A stretch of DNA of 64,000 nucleotides from Heterostelium multicystogenum. Taxonomy: Eukaryota; Evosea; Eumycetozoa; Acytosteliales; Acytosteliaceae. The stretch is taken from contig RCNN01000092.1 in NCBI GenBank assembly GCA_003667245.1, positions 58,614 through 122,613 on the forward strand. The letters run 5' to 3'. The position numbers and the translations under genes are program-made. The notes below the pieces were generated by a model, which saw only the letters and a program-made list of their open reading frames with translations, was not told the origin of the DNA and did not search any database. Positions 24,386-36,488 of this stretch are shown in pieces. Each line of letters opens with the position of its first letter. Within the stretch, counting starts at the first letter, position 1.

Positions 24386-27368
24386 TTATGATTCATTTAA
24401 AACAGGTGGTTGTTGCTGTTGTTGATTTTGTTGTTTTAAATTCTCAATTTGTTGCTGTAATTCTTCTATCTTTGTTTTTAGTTCATTATTTTCTGTCTTT
24501 AAAGTTGTTGCAATCTTTTCGAAAGTTAATGGCTCTTTGGATGGTTGTCTACTGTATCTATAGTAGTAGTTACGCCAAAGCTGTACATATTCTCCACGCC
24601 AAACTGGGAGTGGCGATGGTACCTGTGTCTTTTCGGGGTCATAGAATGGGTTCAAAAATTGATCCTTAACAGTGTTGAGATGTGTCCAGAGTGAGACTGT
24701 CTTGTTTTTCAATTGTGTACGCTCGCGCTCAGTGTTGCAAAGGAAAGTACCATACTGACAGCTGTAGAGTGCATCCAAAATCGCAATTAAGTACTGTTCG
24801 TTAAACTCGAATATGTCGTGATAGTAAACCTGCATCTGGTGTACACAGTCTATAAACTGCTGGAATACAGGAGAGCGTTGTGAGTCTGTATAGGCGCTCT
24901 TATCTCCGTGACGAATACGGTTTCCAAACATATGTCCAAATGAAAGCCACTCTTTCTCTATCAGTACCTGGAATCCACGAATAGTACGATAGTATGGATC
25001 TAATAGTAAGAGTGAGAGTGAAGAGAGTTGACTAGTTCTGTCCCATCCATCAGAGCAATGCAAGAGTACTGGATGACCCGATTGGATCAACTCGACAGCA
25101 CGAGTAGCACCCAACAAAACAGCACGCACGTGGTCCAACCACTTGGTGGCCTCCAGCTGCGAGAGCCAACCATCGTCAACGGATGGTGTGGATGTTCCAT
25201 GTATCAACAACTCCAAACGATTAATCGAATCACGCATGGCGTGAATATTTCCAATGCCAAGGAACTCAATTTGACAGTTATATGAAACCTCATATCCCAT
25301 TCCTTTGGCAAAGTTACCAATTGCGTTGGCTTTTGGACGTGCGTCCAACAGATGGAGTGGGAGATTGGTGGGACATGACTTTCTAATGAGTTCAACAAGT
25401 TTTTCATCCTCAGAACAGCGTGCACGGGTGAGTCCAACCATGGGCTGAGAGCTACGAGCCAATGGAACACCTGCCCTGCTTACCCAGCATACAGTTGGAA
25501 GACGTCCCTTTGAACGGAATCCAGCAGCAATGCGCAGTTCATCGTCAGTGATGCTGTCAGGGACAACCAAACGAGCAGGATAAGTCGCACTTGCATATTC
25601 ACAGTTGACCTCGGAGGTACGCCAAAGCTTGAAATTGAGATCCTGACGAATAAACTCTGAAAACAAATCGTATGTACGCCAGCCATCGTTGTTGATTGGG
25701 TCTTCAAGTGGTGGAGGACTGAATTTAAAGGCGAAAAGCGACTGTGTATCGGTTGGGAAGCAGACATGCCTAAGACGACCGATTAGAGGTGCTGTATGAT
25801 CGTGCTGTGGAGCAGGCTCAGAGAATGGGTAGATTTCTTTAGGAATAATAAAGAACTCGACCTTTCTGAAATCCTTACACCAGATGCCTATTAATTGGTC
25901 GACCTTAAAGCTATTCAAACGATCGATACGATAGACGGTGGTCAGAGGAATTGAAAACATCTCTGTCAAGTCAATTTCGAAATGAAGACCAATCTGAAGT
26001 TTGTAGTGAAGAGTATCGAAGGAATAGTCTCATTCGTCAGATTATCTGTATAATATATAGGATACGATTGTGAATCTAATACCTCTCCTGGTAATATCAT
26101 AAGATCTATCTTTTTAACATTTGATTTTACACTATTATTATTATTATTACTATGATTATTATTATGATTAGGATTATTATTGCTGTGATTATGATTTAAA
26201 TCTAGATCCTGAGATATATGTAAGACAAATAAAGTAAGTTAGTTGATTCTTGATCTAATCTAATCTAATCTCCCTTAAATCTATACTAACTTTTAAAGAT
26301 GTTAATGGATTATTTAAATTATGTTGTTGTTGTAGTTGTTGTTGTTGTTGCTGATGTTGTATTTGTTGTTGCTGTTGTATTTGTTGGAGTTGTTGTTGAA
26401 GTTGTTGTTGTTTAAATTTACTAAACTCTATATCGAGCTTGCCAAGTATATACTCTTCGACCTTGTCAAATAGATCAATGGTCATCTTTGCGTTATAGTC
26501 TATGACCTCACTGGTGTTGATACTAAAAAAGAGTTGGTAAACTGTTTGTGCTGTTATTATTGCTACCGCTGCCATTGTTATCACTGGTCTCCGATGAACT
26601 TTCGTTGATTGGTTCTGTGCTGCTACTGTTATTGTTTTGTACTGTATTGTTTCCGGATGTCTTTAGTGATGCAAACAAACCAGATTCATAGCCACTATTG
26701 GTGAAAAGGCCACCTGAGCTGTCGTTCAAGAGTGATTCGAGCTTATTGGAATCACTAAGGTTAACGGGTGCCAGGAACTTGACAGTGTTGTATATATGGA
26801 ATGTCAAGTGGCATCGACTGTCTAGTCAGATAGGTGGAAAAGATGTTTTTTGGCGAGCTGGAGAGCTTCGTCGATCTCTGCATCACTGACGTGCTTTCTG
26901 TAGACACGAATGGATGAGTGACACGACAACATACGGTGATAGATGATATCGCCCAGCTGCTTGCAGTAAGTCTTGAACGAGTGATACTGCTCCTGGTGCT
27001 TGTCGTGGTTGTGTAAAAAGTAGCTAAGTGATGTAGTGGTTGCATTCATGTCTGCAGCTGTCGATAGATCTACTTGGTCCGCTGTCAACGGTGATTGATT
27101 ATAAAGTAATTGATTTCGACGGTAAATTCAAATGGATGTTACTCTCACTGCTACTATTATTATCTTGTAAATCTAGTTGCTGCTGTTGTTGTTGTTGTGG
27201 TGGTGGTTGTTGGAAGCTATCGGTACTACTACTATTACTATTCTTGAAAGAAGTCACACCATTTACGGCCGTAATATTATTGATGGTGGTGTTATTTAAG
27301 TTGTTGTTGCTATTATCATTTGATCCTCCAAGTGGATGTGAATGTAATGGTGACGAAATCGATGTCAT
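24386..27368 (-). CDS. Myotubularin-family phosphoinositide 3-phosphatase
   Basis: The catalytic domain is unmistakable, with HCSDGWDRTSQ (Cys-X5-Arg, about 25029-25061) intact. It also has WLDHVRAVLLGATRA and the SFGHMFGNRIRHGDK region. An upstream exon ends with a PH-GRAM-like strand (FTTNFRLVF), and the C-terminus is a Gln-rich coiled coil. Myotubularins remove the 3-phosphate from PI3P and PI(3,5)P2 on endosomes. The N-terminus extends far beyond the usual start: MTSISSPLHSHPLGG at 27368, Asn/Ser and poly-Gln tracts, and a helical stretch (DEALQLAKKHLFHLS) of no known family. An intron lies at 26209-26290. Frame breaks are near 25975, the A6 run 26525-26530, near 26820 and near 27095. The intact active site argues for a live enzyme. 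Confidence 0.9.
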
Positions 27369-28595
27369 CTACTACTTTTACGACTCGAATCTAATATAAG
27401 CAAAGCACTCTAGCGGCGTTATTATTATTATTATTAAATATTATTATTGAAAACCAAACAAATTAATTTCCTTATTAAAAAAATCACACAAAAAACATAA
27501 CAAAAACAATAAAGCCTGGTTTATTGTTTTCGTAGTGTGTTGGTTGGTTTGTCGTCGTTGGTTGATGATGTTGATGTTGATGTTGTTATATCTTTTATGT
27601 GTGCCCTTGTGCTTGTCTTGTGGATGGATCTATTATCAACAACTACACTGGTAATGCAGAATGGTTTTTTTCTCATTGAAAATTAAAAAAACAAAATCAA
27701 TAAAAATAATAAAAAAACAAAACAATGCAAATTTTCAAAACAGTGATTTGCTCATTTTTAAAAAAACCTCCAACTCCTCTGGAAAAGATCTAAAACTATT
27801 CAAAATCAAGATTGAAATATCAAATAACAAAAAAAAAAAAAAAATTAGAAAAACAAAAAAGTAGTTTCATTTTGATTTTGTATTTTTTAATTAATAAATA
27901 TGTTAAATTGTTTATACTATGATGATACTTGTAAAGTAAGATATGTGATAAACAACTTAATCGATCATCATATATTAGTATTATTATTTAGATAGATTAA
28001 TTTAAAGATTGAAACTTCTGAAAACCAAACATTTCCAGTTTATCACAGTAATATTTAATATACTGTAAAACTAAACCATCTAGATGTTAACATCATCATA
28101 TCAACATCATTTGAACTTACTTAAATCCAATAATATATAAACTTTAATTCTCTTCTTTATTGCAATTTCTATATAGAATATGTATTATATAGAGAATTTT
28201 CAGATATTCATTCTATATAGATACAATTGAATAAAGAATAACTATCGTAATTCACTTACAATTGCATCATTATGGTGAAGAGATACAAATAATCTTGAAT
28301 AGATTATTTATACACGATACAAGATTATCGAGTTGGGTGTAATGCGACTGAATGTTGAAGTGGTATTTTTCAATGAGTTGTGGGTTATATAATATTGTAT
28401 GAAATCATAATGTTGAATATCTGGATAAACTACCTACCTACCAACCAAAATCAAAATAAAATAAATTGACATACTGCTATAAATTGGATCAGACACCATA
28501 AGCAACAAATAATAAATCATTGAATACAACAATACTATTATTATTAGTACAAATTATTGTTAAGTTTAGCAATCTTCCAAAGTTAATATTATAAA
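27369..28595. other. Intergenic DNA between divergent genes
   Basis: About 1.2 kb with ATT and GATGTT-type short repeats, A runs near 27830-27842, and a spurious Lys/Asn-rich ORF. No coding signal. It separates the divergently transcribed myotubularin and methyltransferase genes and should carry both promoters. Confidence 0.55.
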
Positions 28596-29694
28596 ATGCC
28601 AGATATTACTGCAGGAGTTCCAAGAACATCTCTATTTGTGGCAGTTCTCCGTTCTCTTGTTTCCAATACCTTATTCAAGAGAAGCTGGAGAAAAACAATG
28701 GACAATTGGATAAATTCGAGAGACAATATTATGAAAATGTTTATTGTCAAGGAACCATATGGTTCCAATGTATAAACAATTCAGTTGCTGCTTTTGATCC
28801 GTATGTATTATTTTGTATGATTGATATCTATTTGGATAATGAAATTAATTGAAATGATAGATATGCCTATTTCTTTTGCTGTACAGATACATCGAAGAGA
28901 ATTATTTTGGATATGTTAAATTCCAATTTTATCAATACTTTTATCGACAACCATTTCTCAGAATCCAGAGATCTGATCATGGAGAAGATGGGACTTCCAC
29001 TTAATCATACCCCAGAGGAGTTTAAAGAATTCATCTCTAGCTGCTCACCCATGAAGGCATGGAGTTTCTTTATGTCTGATATAAGTTGTCTTCACCTAGC
29101 AAGTAGAACCAAATATATAGATGAATATTTCGCGCCCAAAATCCCAAAATATCAACAGTTTGTGATATTGGGTGCTGGTCTTGATACTCGAGCACTTCGA
29201 CTCCCTTTTTCCAAGGATTCAACTGTATGGGAAATAGACTATGCTCAGATATTCTACTATAAAAATCCAATCTTGAAAGAATCATCCAAAATAATTCCTC
29301 CATTATCACAAGCCAAAAATATTCATATCCCCTCTGATTTGTTGGAGACAGCTAATTGGTCCAGAAAATTAGTAGAATCCGGATTCAATACAAACATTCA
29401 ACAGTTTGGTTATTAGAGGGTCTGGTCATGTATTTAACTGATGAACAGATCAGCAATCTTCTTGGTGCGGTATCATCTTTGTCCTGCTCTGGTTCCGCCA
29501 TGATGGTTAGTACCATTTCCGAGCAAGCAAAGTTCGAAAAGAATGCTTTTTATTCTCCAATTGTTTCGGAATTTAAATCCTTCACCAAGAATGCAGGAAA
29601 TTATTTTGAGAAGGTTGGATTCACGAAAGAAATAAGTAATGTCTGCGAAGGAGACATATTATGTCAATACAATTTTGCTTCCAATCCAAGATAA
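28596..29694 (+). CDS. LCMT-type SAM methyltransferase
   Basis: Exon 1 (28596-28800) begins MPDITAGVPRTSLFVAVL and ends in NNSVAAFDPY. A 60-bp intron (28801-28860) joins in frame to AYFFCCTD. Exon 2 carries FVILGAGLDTRALRL (SAM site), VWEIDYAQIF (acidic loop) and LLEGLVMYLTDEQISNLL. These are the signatures of the leucine carboxyl methyltransferase/TIGR00027 group, which includes PP2A methylating enzymes and many bacterial small-molecule O-methyltransferases. The N-terminus PRTSL with DPYA is closer to the bacterial-type subgroup than to LCMT1. The frame shifts near 28668 and 29398. The substrate is unknown. Confidence 0.82.
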
Positions 29695-29920
29695 ATGACT
29701 TGCCAAACTCGTTTATCACTTATTATACATCCGGATTCAAAGAATAAATAATATAAATCAACAACATCAAAGACTTTAAATAAGGGTTAGAATGAATGGT
29801 AAATCGATAGTAGTAGTATTTATTATGGTACATAGAGCAAAGTTTTCAAGTTAATAATAAGTTACAAATTTACATTGTTAAGATAGGATTAAATGATCCA
29901 TTAAATGTAGAATGACATCT

Positions 29921-30776
29921 TTACCAGCTGCATTCAAACCCTCTCTTTTCATGATTACATGAGTATGTGATAATGGATTGTCGAATTTCATATGATATCT
30001 TGTGTAGGATAGTGTCTGTAGATTTCGAAGCATTTTCTCCTAATATTGCACCCTTTTCATCGTTTTCAAAGGCTTTTTCGTCTGCTTGAAGTGCTTTGAA
30101 TTCAGCTATGTAGTCATTTTCAATAAAATGAGGATATTTCAATGATAGTTTATGTTCTACTGCTGCTTGTTTGGTGTATGGGTTCCTATGCGAGATGTTA
30201 GAGGTGTTGAAGACAACGTGAATGTCATTCTCTATCGTTGAATAGAGTGTTCGGTTCTTAAACAACTGAAATCCAAGAAAATATCGTGAGTCTGGTCGAG
30301 ACATTTCAAGCAATATTGGATTGGTTTCATGGTCTGTCAGCATAAGCTGCTTGCCCGTTACACTAATGAACTTGTCTGTAAAGAAGGATGCCTGCAACAT
30401 TATATGCACCTTTTTGAGGTCGTCTGCTTCCGCAGTGTGGTGAAGACAATGATATATATTGAATGGGTGTTACTTCATTAAAATAGCCTTGTTCATAGAG
30501 GATGCCAATAGCATATCTTGATATGGGACCACCCAAGCTGTGTCCGATGATTGATATCTTTGCAGGTCTCAGCTGCTTCGATACCTCAATGAGTTCCTGT
30601 GCCATTCTCTCACCGCACTTATCGATACCCTCACGTGTTTTGATGCCACCATTGGTTGAGCCACTGACAAGCAACAGGTCAGGGTATCTCTCCTTGAAAT
30701 TCTTTATCATTACATTGTAGTCCGCATATGTTCCATGAAGTCCATGCTGAAAAAATATCATATGTCTATCTGTCAT
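29921..30776 (-). CDS. DUF676 alpha/beta-hydrolase, lipase-like
   Basis: The N-terminus MTDRHMIFFQHGLHGTYAD has the oxyanion-loop HGLHG. The nucleophile elbow is GHSLGGPISRYAIGIL, followed by SLSSPHCGS. This is the DUF676/ROG1-type serine esterase fold found in putative phospholipases. A catalytic-His candidate lies in the C-terminal part (HEKRGFECSW). There is no signal peptide, so it is probably cytosolic. The frame changes at the T5 run 30411-30415 (A5 on the coding strand). About 284 residues and a single exon, which is short for the family. Confidence 0.8.
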
Positions 30777-31093
30777 TTCTGTGTTTGTTGTACTCTATTG
30801 TAGTGTTTTAGAAGTAAAAACAAAAAAAAGATATGTTTCAAAAATGAGATTTACAGGAGTTAATAAAATGTGGCAACGGTTGAACTGTTGTTCATAAATA
30901 TCCCAAATAATTAAGAAATGAACATTTATAAATGCATTTTTTCAGTTTTTTTTTTTTACAATATCGGTGCTACAAATATCTGTAGCTAGCATGAAAAACT
31001 GAAGCAAGATATTTATTTATGATCTTATCTTTCTTTCTTTCTTTCTTTATTTCTTTGAAAAGTTCATAGTTCAACCTTAATAGGTTTCTTGAT

Positions 31094-31957
31094 TTATCTT
31101 GTAAATATAAACATTTTTGCTGTTGGTAATGAATTTTCAGGATAGAAGCTATTTACTGGTATTGAGGTTAACTGTTTATAGATATAAAATATAAATATAT
31201 ATTGTCAAATCAAGATTATCATAATTACAACTTACTTTAAATCCAAATTGTTGTGAAACTCGTTCGACTGTCGGTAAATGATTTTTACGGTCGACGAATG
31301 ATAGATAAAAGGCTGCATCTTTGTTTTCTTTCGAAAGAAGTTGGTCTACTGAATAGAAGAGAGGCTCTACACTAGAGTCTTGATAGATAATATCTGAACC
31401 AATGATAATGTCATATGGACGATAGCTAACATCTGATTTCATTTGATCGAGTGATTCATCTTTTCCCCAACGAAGCTTGATTACTTGGGGTTTCTTTGAT
31501 GAGTCGCTTTTCTCATAGTCGAAGAGATGTGAATTCAACTCGATATTCTTATTTAACTGATCGAATGTTGAGGCATCACCATCGCTCAACAAAAATAGAC
31601 TGTGCATATCTCGAGGCTATCAGACCACATATTCCTACGCCTGTGCCCAATTCCAATACTCTCTTGTCTACAAATGGCTCGCTGAATTTAGCTATGTATG
31701 TTGCTAGTATCGATGCTGCTGGCCATGGTAATAATCCTGTCGATGGTTGAATGTTTTGATTTTGCAGTCTTGTATTGTTAAAAAGATATTAGCATTTATC
31801 TTAAACAAATCTTTGTTATAGTATACATAGGTACTCTTGTCCTCTAATATTTAAATTTAAGTCACCAAATGAATATTTATAGATCTCTATTTCATCACTT
31901 GGTGGGAACAAATCAAATACTCCTTACATCATCTTCGCTTTCGTTGTCGCTTGTCAT
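31094..31957 (-). CDS. METTL21/family-16-like lysine methyltransferase
   Basis: The start MTSDNESEDDV is at 31957. Further on, LLPWPAASILATYI and RVLELGTGVGICGLIASRYA (motif I) are followed by LLSDGDASTFDQLNKNIELN and DIIIGSDIIYQDSSVEPLF. DIIIGSD(I)IY is the family's D(V)IIGSD(V)xY motif, used for protein-lysine methylation. An intron at 31172-31235 leads to a last exon ending NSLPTAKMFIFTR at 31094, which fits the terminal strand of the fold. The frame shifts near 31604, near 31785 and in the N-terminal 60 codons. I cannot choose a specific substrate. Confidence 0.78.
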
Positions 31958-32547
31958 GGCAGTCAATTAAAAATAAAATTATACTAAGGAGGTTCCAACA
32001 AGATTAAGATCCAACTGTATCACATTACATTTCCTTCTACATCACAGCCGTTTTACCGCAAAGATCCCCAACACATTTTTCAAATTTCGCTTTCCCTTTT
32101 TTTTTTATAGCACCAAATAAACAATCACTTTTTTTAATCATTTGTTATTAGTCCAATATAAATATATATATTCTAGTTAAAGTGAGACTTTGGACTACCA
32201 CTTATTGAAGAAGAAGAATGAGAAAGTGATTTGAAAATAGGAATGAAGGTCTCAGTCTTGGATAACAAAGTTTACAAAGAAACAACTTTAAAAAAAAATG
32301 GAAAAAAAATTAATAGCAAGTATTTCTGAAGAGATGATAGATTATTTCCAGCTTACATCATTTATTATGGAATTGTAGAAGCAAAGATGACAGATAAAAA
32401 AGAAACTTTTTTATAAAGTAAGATTTCAATTTTAACTTTTTTATTATACTATACTATATTTTTGTTATTCTACGACTTGATCAAACAAAATAGTATCCAA
32501 TTTAGAAAACTTTTTAAAATACAAAATGCCAAATTGGAAATATCTCA
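31958..32547. other. Intergenic DNA
   Basis: AT-rich spacer with T and A homopolymers between the methyltransferase start and tRNA-Ala. No coding signal. Confidence 0.6.
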
Positions 32548-32620
32548 GGGCTTGTAGCTCAGATGGTAGAGCGCTCGCTTTAGCATGCGAGAGGTAAAGG
32601 ATCGATACCCTTCTAGTCCA
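32548..32620 (+). tRNA. tRNA-Ala (AGC), possibly decayed
   Basis: GGGCTTGTAGCTCAGATGG with a good A box. The CTCGC/GCGAG anticodon stem encloses AGC. The loop has eight bases (TTTAGCAT) instead of seven, the acceptor has one mismatch plus a G-T pair, and the T stem (AAAGG/CCCTT) has an A-C mismatch. Either one inserted T in a T run, or a gene losing function. A T5 run follows at 32625. Confidence 0.75.
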
Positions 32621-32645
32621 AAATTTTTAAAGTTTGATGTTAAAA

Positions 32646-32655
32646 TTGCGCGCAT
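32646..32655. other. GC-rich near-palindrome 3' of tRNA-Ala
   Basis: TTGCGCGCAT, 25 nt downstream of the tRNA. One base from the perfect palindrome ATGCGCGCAT behind tRNA-Lys. Confidence 0.5.
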
Positions 32656-32668
32656 AATGATTTTTTTT

Positions 32669-33070
32669 GCCAAGGCAGAATAGCTGATGTGGTATGGTAG
32701 TCTGCTTGTGACGCCTTGGGTTCGTGGGTTCGAATCCCGGGTTTTCCAGTTTTCCCCATACACTTCCAGGAAAACCCATGTACTTTCAAATCTGTATGAT
32801 ACCATCCCCGCCATGAAGAATATGTAAATTGACAGCGAGCCCTCAACTACGTAAAACCATTGTTGTACTCTTAAAATCTTCTGTCGCTTCGAAATACTTA
32901 ACAGTCCACTGTTGAAAACACCTTGCTCCAAATAATAATAGGCAGTCATGCCTCTATAAAATGATGGTCATCACAACCGGCCTGTGGTTGTAAAAAGAAA
33001 TCTGTAGGCTTCTAAATTCTACCTTAAATAAACAACTGTATGGTTATAACAACAAAAAAAAACAAACAAA
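32669..33070 (+). mobile_element. SINE-like element, copy A (full 5' end)
   Basis: About 400 bp ending in an A-rich tail. Near the 5' end TAGCTGATGTGG fits a Pol III A box, and GGGTTCGAATCCC at 32725 contains a perfect B box about 45 bp later. The body has no long open frame. Copies with well over 80% apparent identity lie at 44950-45316 and, on the minus strand, 49049-49473. It starts 49 nt after tRNA-Ala, on the same strand. The stretch GTGGGTTCGA equals the T-arm region of the tRNA-Lys at 44818, so the head may derive from a tRNA-Lys. No dictyostelid family name is known to me. Confidence 0.75.
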
Positions 33071-33373
33071 ATTCCAGATTTTTACGAATGTGGAAATTCA
33101 GTGAAATTCTTGGAACAATAACTGACTATTCTGCAAATTAGTTGGTGTAATTAGACCTCAACAACATCAAAAAAAATCATCAAAACAAGGTCTCTGGAAA
33201 TCAAAGTAAATGCTTTAAGGTACACCAAGGAGTTAACTATATTCTTATTTATAGTTGATATGGACATTGTAGATATTCACAATATATTCATCTTTTTTTA
33301 ACTTATTAATTAAATTTATTAGCTATTTTAAAAAAAGAGAGTGTAATTACAAATTTTTAAAATGTAAAATAAA

Positions 33374-33453
33374 GTTGTTAATCAACTTGATGGCTATTGC
33401 TATCCTATTAAATAAACCTTCATACTTCTTTATTACCTCTAAAAAAAAAAAAA
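33374..33453 (+). repeat. Retroelement 3' tail, family C
   Basis: GTTGTTAATCAACTTGATGG followed by AAATAAA, TTATTACCTC and an A run. Matches 45959-46042 closely. Only the last 80 bp of the element are recognisable. Same strand as the tRNA-Ala and SINE upstream. Confidence 0.65.
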
Positions 33454-34348
33454 TGTATTACCAAAGTATAAACAAAAGAACATCATTACATTTACCAGGG
33501 TTTTCTTTAAAGTTACTAAATTCTTAAACATCAAGTGATTCATTCTAATCAGTTATCATTTAATACAATAATTCATGTATGTTTGTTTTTTATATTTAAA
33601 AATTGTATGATCATTTCAAATTTTTAAATGAACATTGATCTGAAGTGTAAAGACTGAATTTTCAAGCTTAATTTTTGTTAAACTTTTAATTTTAATTTTA
33701 AAGTAAAGATATCCACACTTAATGATTAACCATGATACAAATTAAATACGAATCTTTTGATATCTTGTTAATATAATGGATCAGTTCTAAATTTTTTTGT
33801 ATCACTCATAAATTATAAAGATCTTTGCATTGACAACGATTGATCATTTGTCAGTTTGCATCAAAAGAAAGTAGTTTTCATTTTATTAATTGAATTTATA
33901 CTATTTTTGATTTTTTTTGTGCAACAATGATGTGGTCTATAATGTGCAATAAGAGATACCTAGTTATTTTGATGCTTTGTCAATCAAAAGATCCGTCATA
34001 ATTCTATATTTCTAATTCATGTGGTTAATTTAATTCTTTGTGAATTGGATGGTAGAATAGAATACACCGCCAACACGGGAGTGGAGGGTTGGTTGGGCGA
34101 TAATGGCTCATTCAAAGAGATATAATAGTTTAAGAACTCCTCTGATTGATGTTTGTAACTAGAGCTCAAGTATTAAAGCATCAAAAAGATTCAGTTTTCA
34201 ACAATACATTCATTTGTACATTTCTAATTGTATCAAACAAATAATATCTATCAATCAAATAAACATAAATAAATTACATATCATACATATATATTTCTAC
34301 ACTCCTGCCATTGATATATTTCTTGTTGTTTAATAACAATTGAAATCA
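33454..34348. other. Intergenic DNA
   Basis: About 0.9 kb of AT-rich spacer without coding signal, ending in the promoter and 5' UTR of the gene at 34349. The 300 bp between SINE copy A and the family C tail (33071-33373) are also featureless. Confidence 0.55.
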
Positions 34349-35869
34349 ATGACACCACAGCTAACATTCCTTAAGAAACTTCAGATTGTAAATATATATT
34401 TTAAATCATATCTTATAATCAACTAAATATGATATTTATTGATTACTATTTCTTCTTTTCTTATATTATTTATATATAGTTGCAAAATTGGAAACTGGGA
34501 GAAATAGATTCCAATGAAAATGATGAAACCATCAAGTATCTAAGTGGAATGCCAGAATATAAACATGTTTTTGAAATTTGCAAAGAACGAAAGGTTGAGG
34601 AAATTGTGGCTTTCCTTAGTGCTTTTCCCAGTGGTCATCATAAAGAAGTCATTATTCTTTGGAATGCTGTTTATAATATAATAAGAGTGAAAAATGTTGT
34701 AGGTTGAAGTAATTATTACTAAATAATAATAATATTAGTTGAAACTAAAAATATTTGATATTTAGGCGAAATATCCGTTAGATGTTGCTGATAAGGTCCA
34801 AGTGGAGAGAGGTCCCAAAAACAAAGAAAATTGGAATGCCAATTTCATTCGGCAGACCAACTCTTCCAAGAGAAAGCAAGAAACCCTGATCCAAAAACAA
34901 CTCGGATCGGAAAGACTTCAACAGGAGGCCATTCAAACACATCTGCCTTGAGTGTCACTTCTTCAAGATCCTACTCCAATGTATCTCTAACAAAGAGAGT
35001 TAGAAAGGTTCATGAAGATCAAACAACTAAACCAAATCAAGTTAGTTTCTAGAGATCCATCAAGAAGACCTGCTGCGTCATCCACCAAAAAAGTAAAGAC
35101 ACTTCCCTCACCTATTTCGGTAGCTTCCTCTGCAACTCCATCTCCACAATTTCAACAACCAGTCCAAACTTTTGTACCTTTATTATCTAGTATTCCATCG
35201 CAACCACTTCAGCCAATGTACTATCCATCTTGCAATCAATCTGCTGCACAGGTCAGTTCGACTCTTCCTTCATCACACGGTGAGCTGTCTTCTCCAAGCA
35301 TCCATCAACAATTCAACACATCCACTATCGTCAATGTTGATGAAGGAGATGTGAGGAGTGAATGTGAAGAAAGTAGCAACTACGATGAATAGTGAGTCCG
35401 AGAGTGAAAGTGAATCTGAGAGCGAATCTGAGAGTGCAAGTGAGCCAGAGAGTGAAAGCGAAGGTGAGCCAGAGAGCGAACCTCTGTTGGAACCAACCTG
35501 TCAACAATCTAATCCTCAATCCAACCATGTCGAACACACCGAGGTAGTGCCAACTTTATATCCAATTCCAAGCTCGATCGCCACTCCCCACCATATACTG
35601 ATACCTTCTCTATCAACTCTTCTCAAAACCAAATCAATTATCCAACCTACTATATCAACTATAATCAAAACAATACAACTGTAGCTCAAGGAATAGTTTC
35701 CGACCATGAAAGAAACAACCAATCGATGTCATTCTTCGATCCACTGTACTTTACAGGTGCAACGAATGACTATAACAATCAATTCTATTTCCATATCTCG
35801 GACAGTCAAGACACAAGCTTCTCTCCTAATCTATTCTTCAGCGATGGAGTATTTGGACAACTATCATGA
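34349..35869 (+). CDS. Unrecognised protein, helical N-terminus, disordered remainder
   Basis: Exon 1 (34349-34387) encodes MTPQLTFLKKLQI; the intron 34388-34479 joins in frame to LQNWKLGEIDSN. The first 80 residues are helical (VFEICKERKVEEIVAFLSAF, EVIILWNAVYNII). They remind me faintly of TFIIS-N/LEDGF-type helical bundles, but I do not claim it. A second intron near 34696-34765 leads to KYPLDVADKVQVERGPKNK, then a Ser/Thr/Pro/Gln-rich region, a Ser-Glu repeat at about 35385-35480, and an Asn/Tyr-rich end with FFDPLYFTG and FSDGVFGQLS at 35869. The frame changes near 34950, 35040, 35390 and 35600. The pieces link head to tail with no gap, so I treat them as one gene. The low-complexity tail is typical of dictyostelid nuclear or regulatory proteins. 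Confidence 0.55.
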
Positions 35870-36488
35870 TAATCTTATATACCAATAATAAGTTGCAACC
35901 AAAAACTTGCTTAAGTGCAATTGTTTTTTGAACTAACTTATCACTTGTTTCATTACTGTATATATATATATATCTATTATTAAATTGATATTAAATAAAT
36001 AACAACATCTGCACCTTTCAACTACCAAAAGGAGACATGTCTGCAAATTTCGTGATTATTCAAAAAGAAAACACCATTTAAAAATCAATTGGATCTAATT
36101 TATAAAACCACCAGGGGTAACACACAGACACTAAACAGCGTATGATATTTATTTGCATTCATTATAATCAACCTTTTACCCATTTTTTTTTAAAAGAACA
36201 TAACTTTTCATTTGCTCATTCATTCATTCATTAGTCTTTATTTATTGAATAACCTATCCTATTAATAGTATTGTTTTAATACTTATACATAAGATCATTA
36301 GATTAGATTAATGTAGTTCGAGGATTATAATATATAGTTATATATAATAATAGTTAAATTCGATTGTAATAGTTAATTAATAAAGTAAAGAAATTTTAAA
36401 ATAGATTCTATTTACTAAATAAAGATTATTCACTGAGTGATCTAATAACAAACTAATAAGATAATATAAAGAAAGAAAGAAAGAAACA
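35870..36488. other. Intergenic DNA
   Basis: AT-rich spacer with AATAAATAA near 35993 (possible poly(A) signal of the gene ending at 35869), CATT repeats near 36217-36231, and GAAA repeats just before the cystinosin start. Confidence 0.55.

Noticed and set aside
27661..27864. 67-residue Lys/Asn-rich ORF
   Set aside because: AT-rich spacer translated; no initiation context or similarity.
32725..32737. B box downstream of tRNA-Ala as an extragenic B box like those of D. discoideum
   Set aside because: It belongs to the SINE head, and the three tRNA-His genes show no such downstream B box, so I do not call a separate regulatory site.
32640..32949. 134- and 68-residue minus ORFs over the SINE, and similar ORFs at 44824-45096 and 49279-49544
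   Set aside because: The same non-coding repeat translated in different copies. Frames are not conserved between copies, so it is not a protein-coding element.
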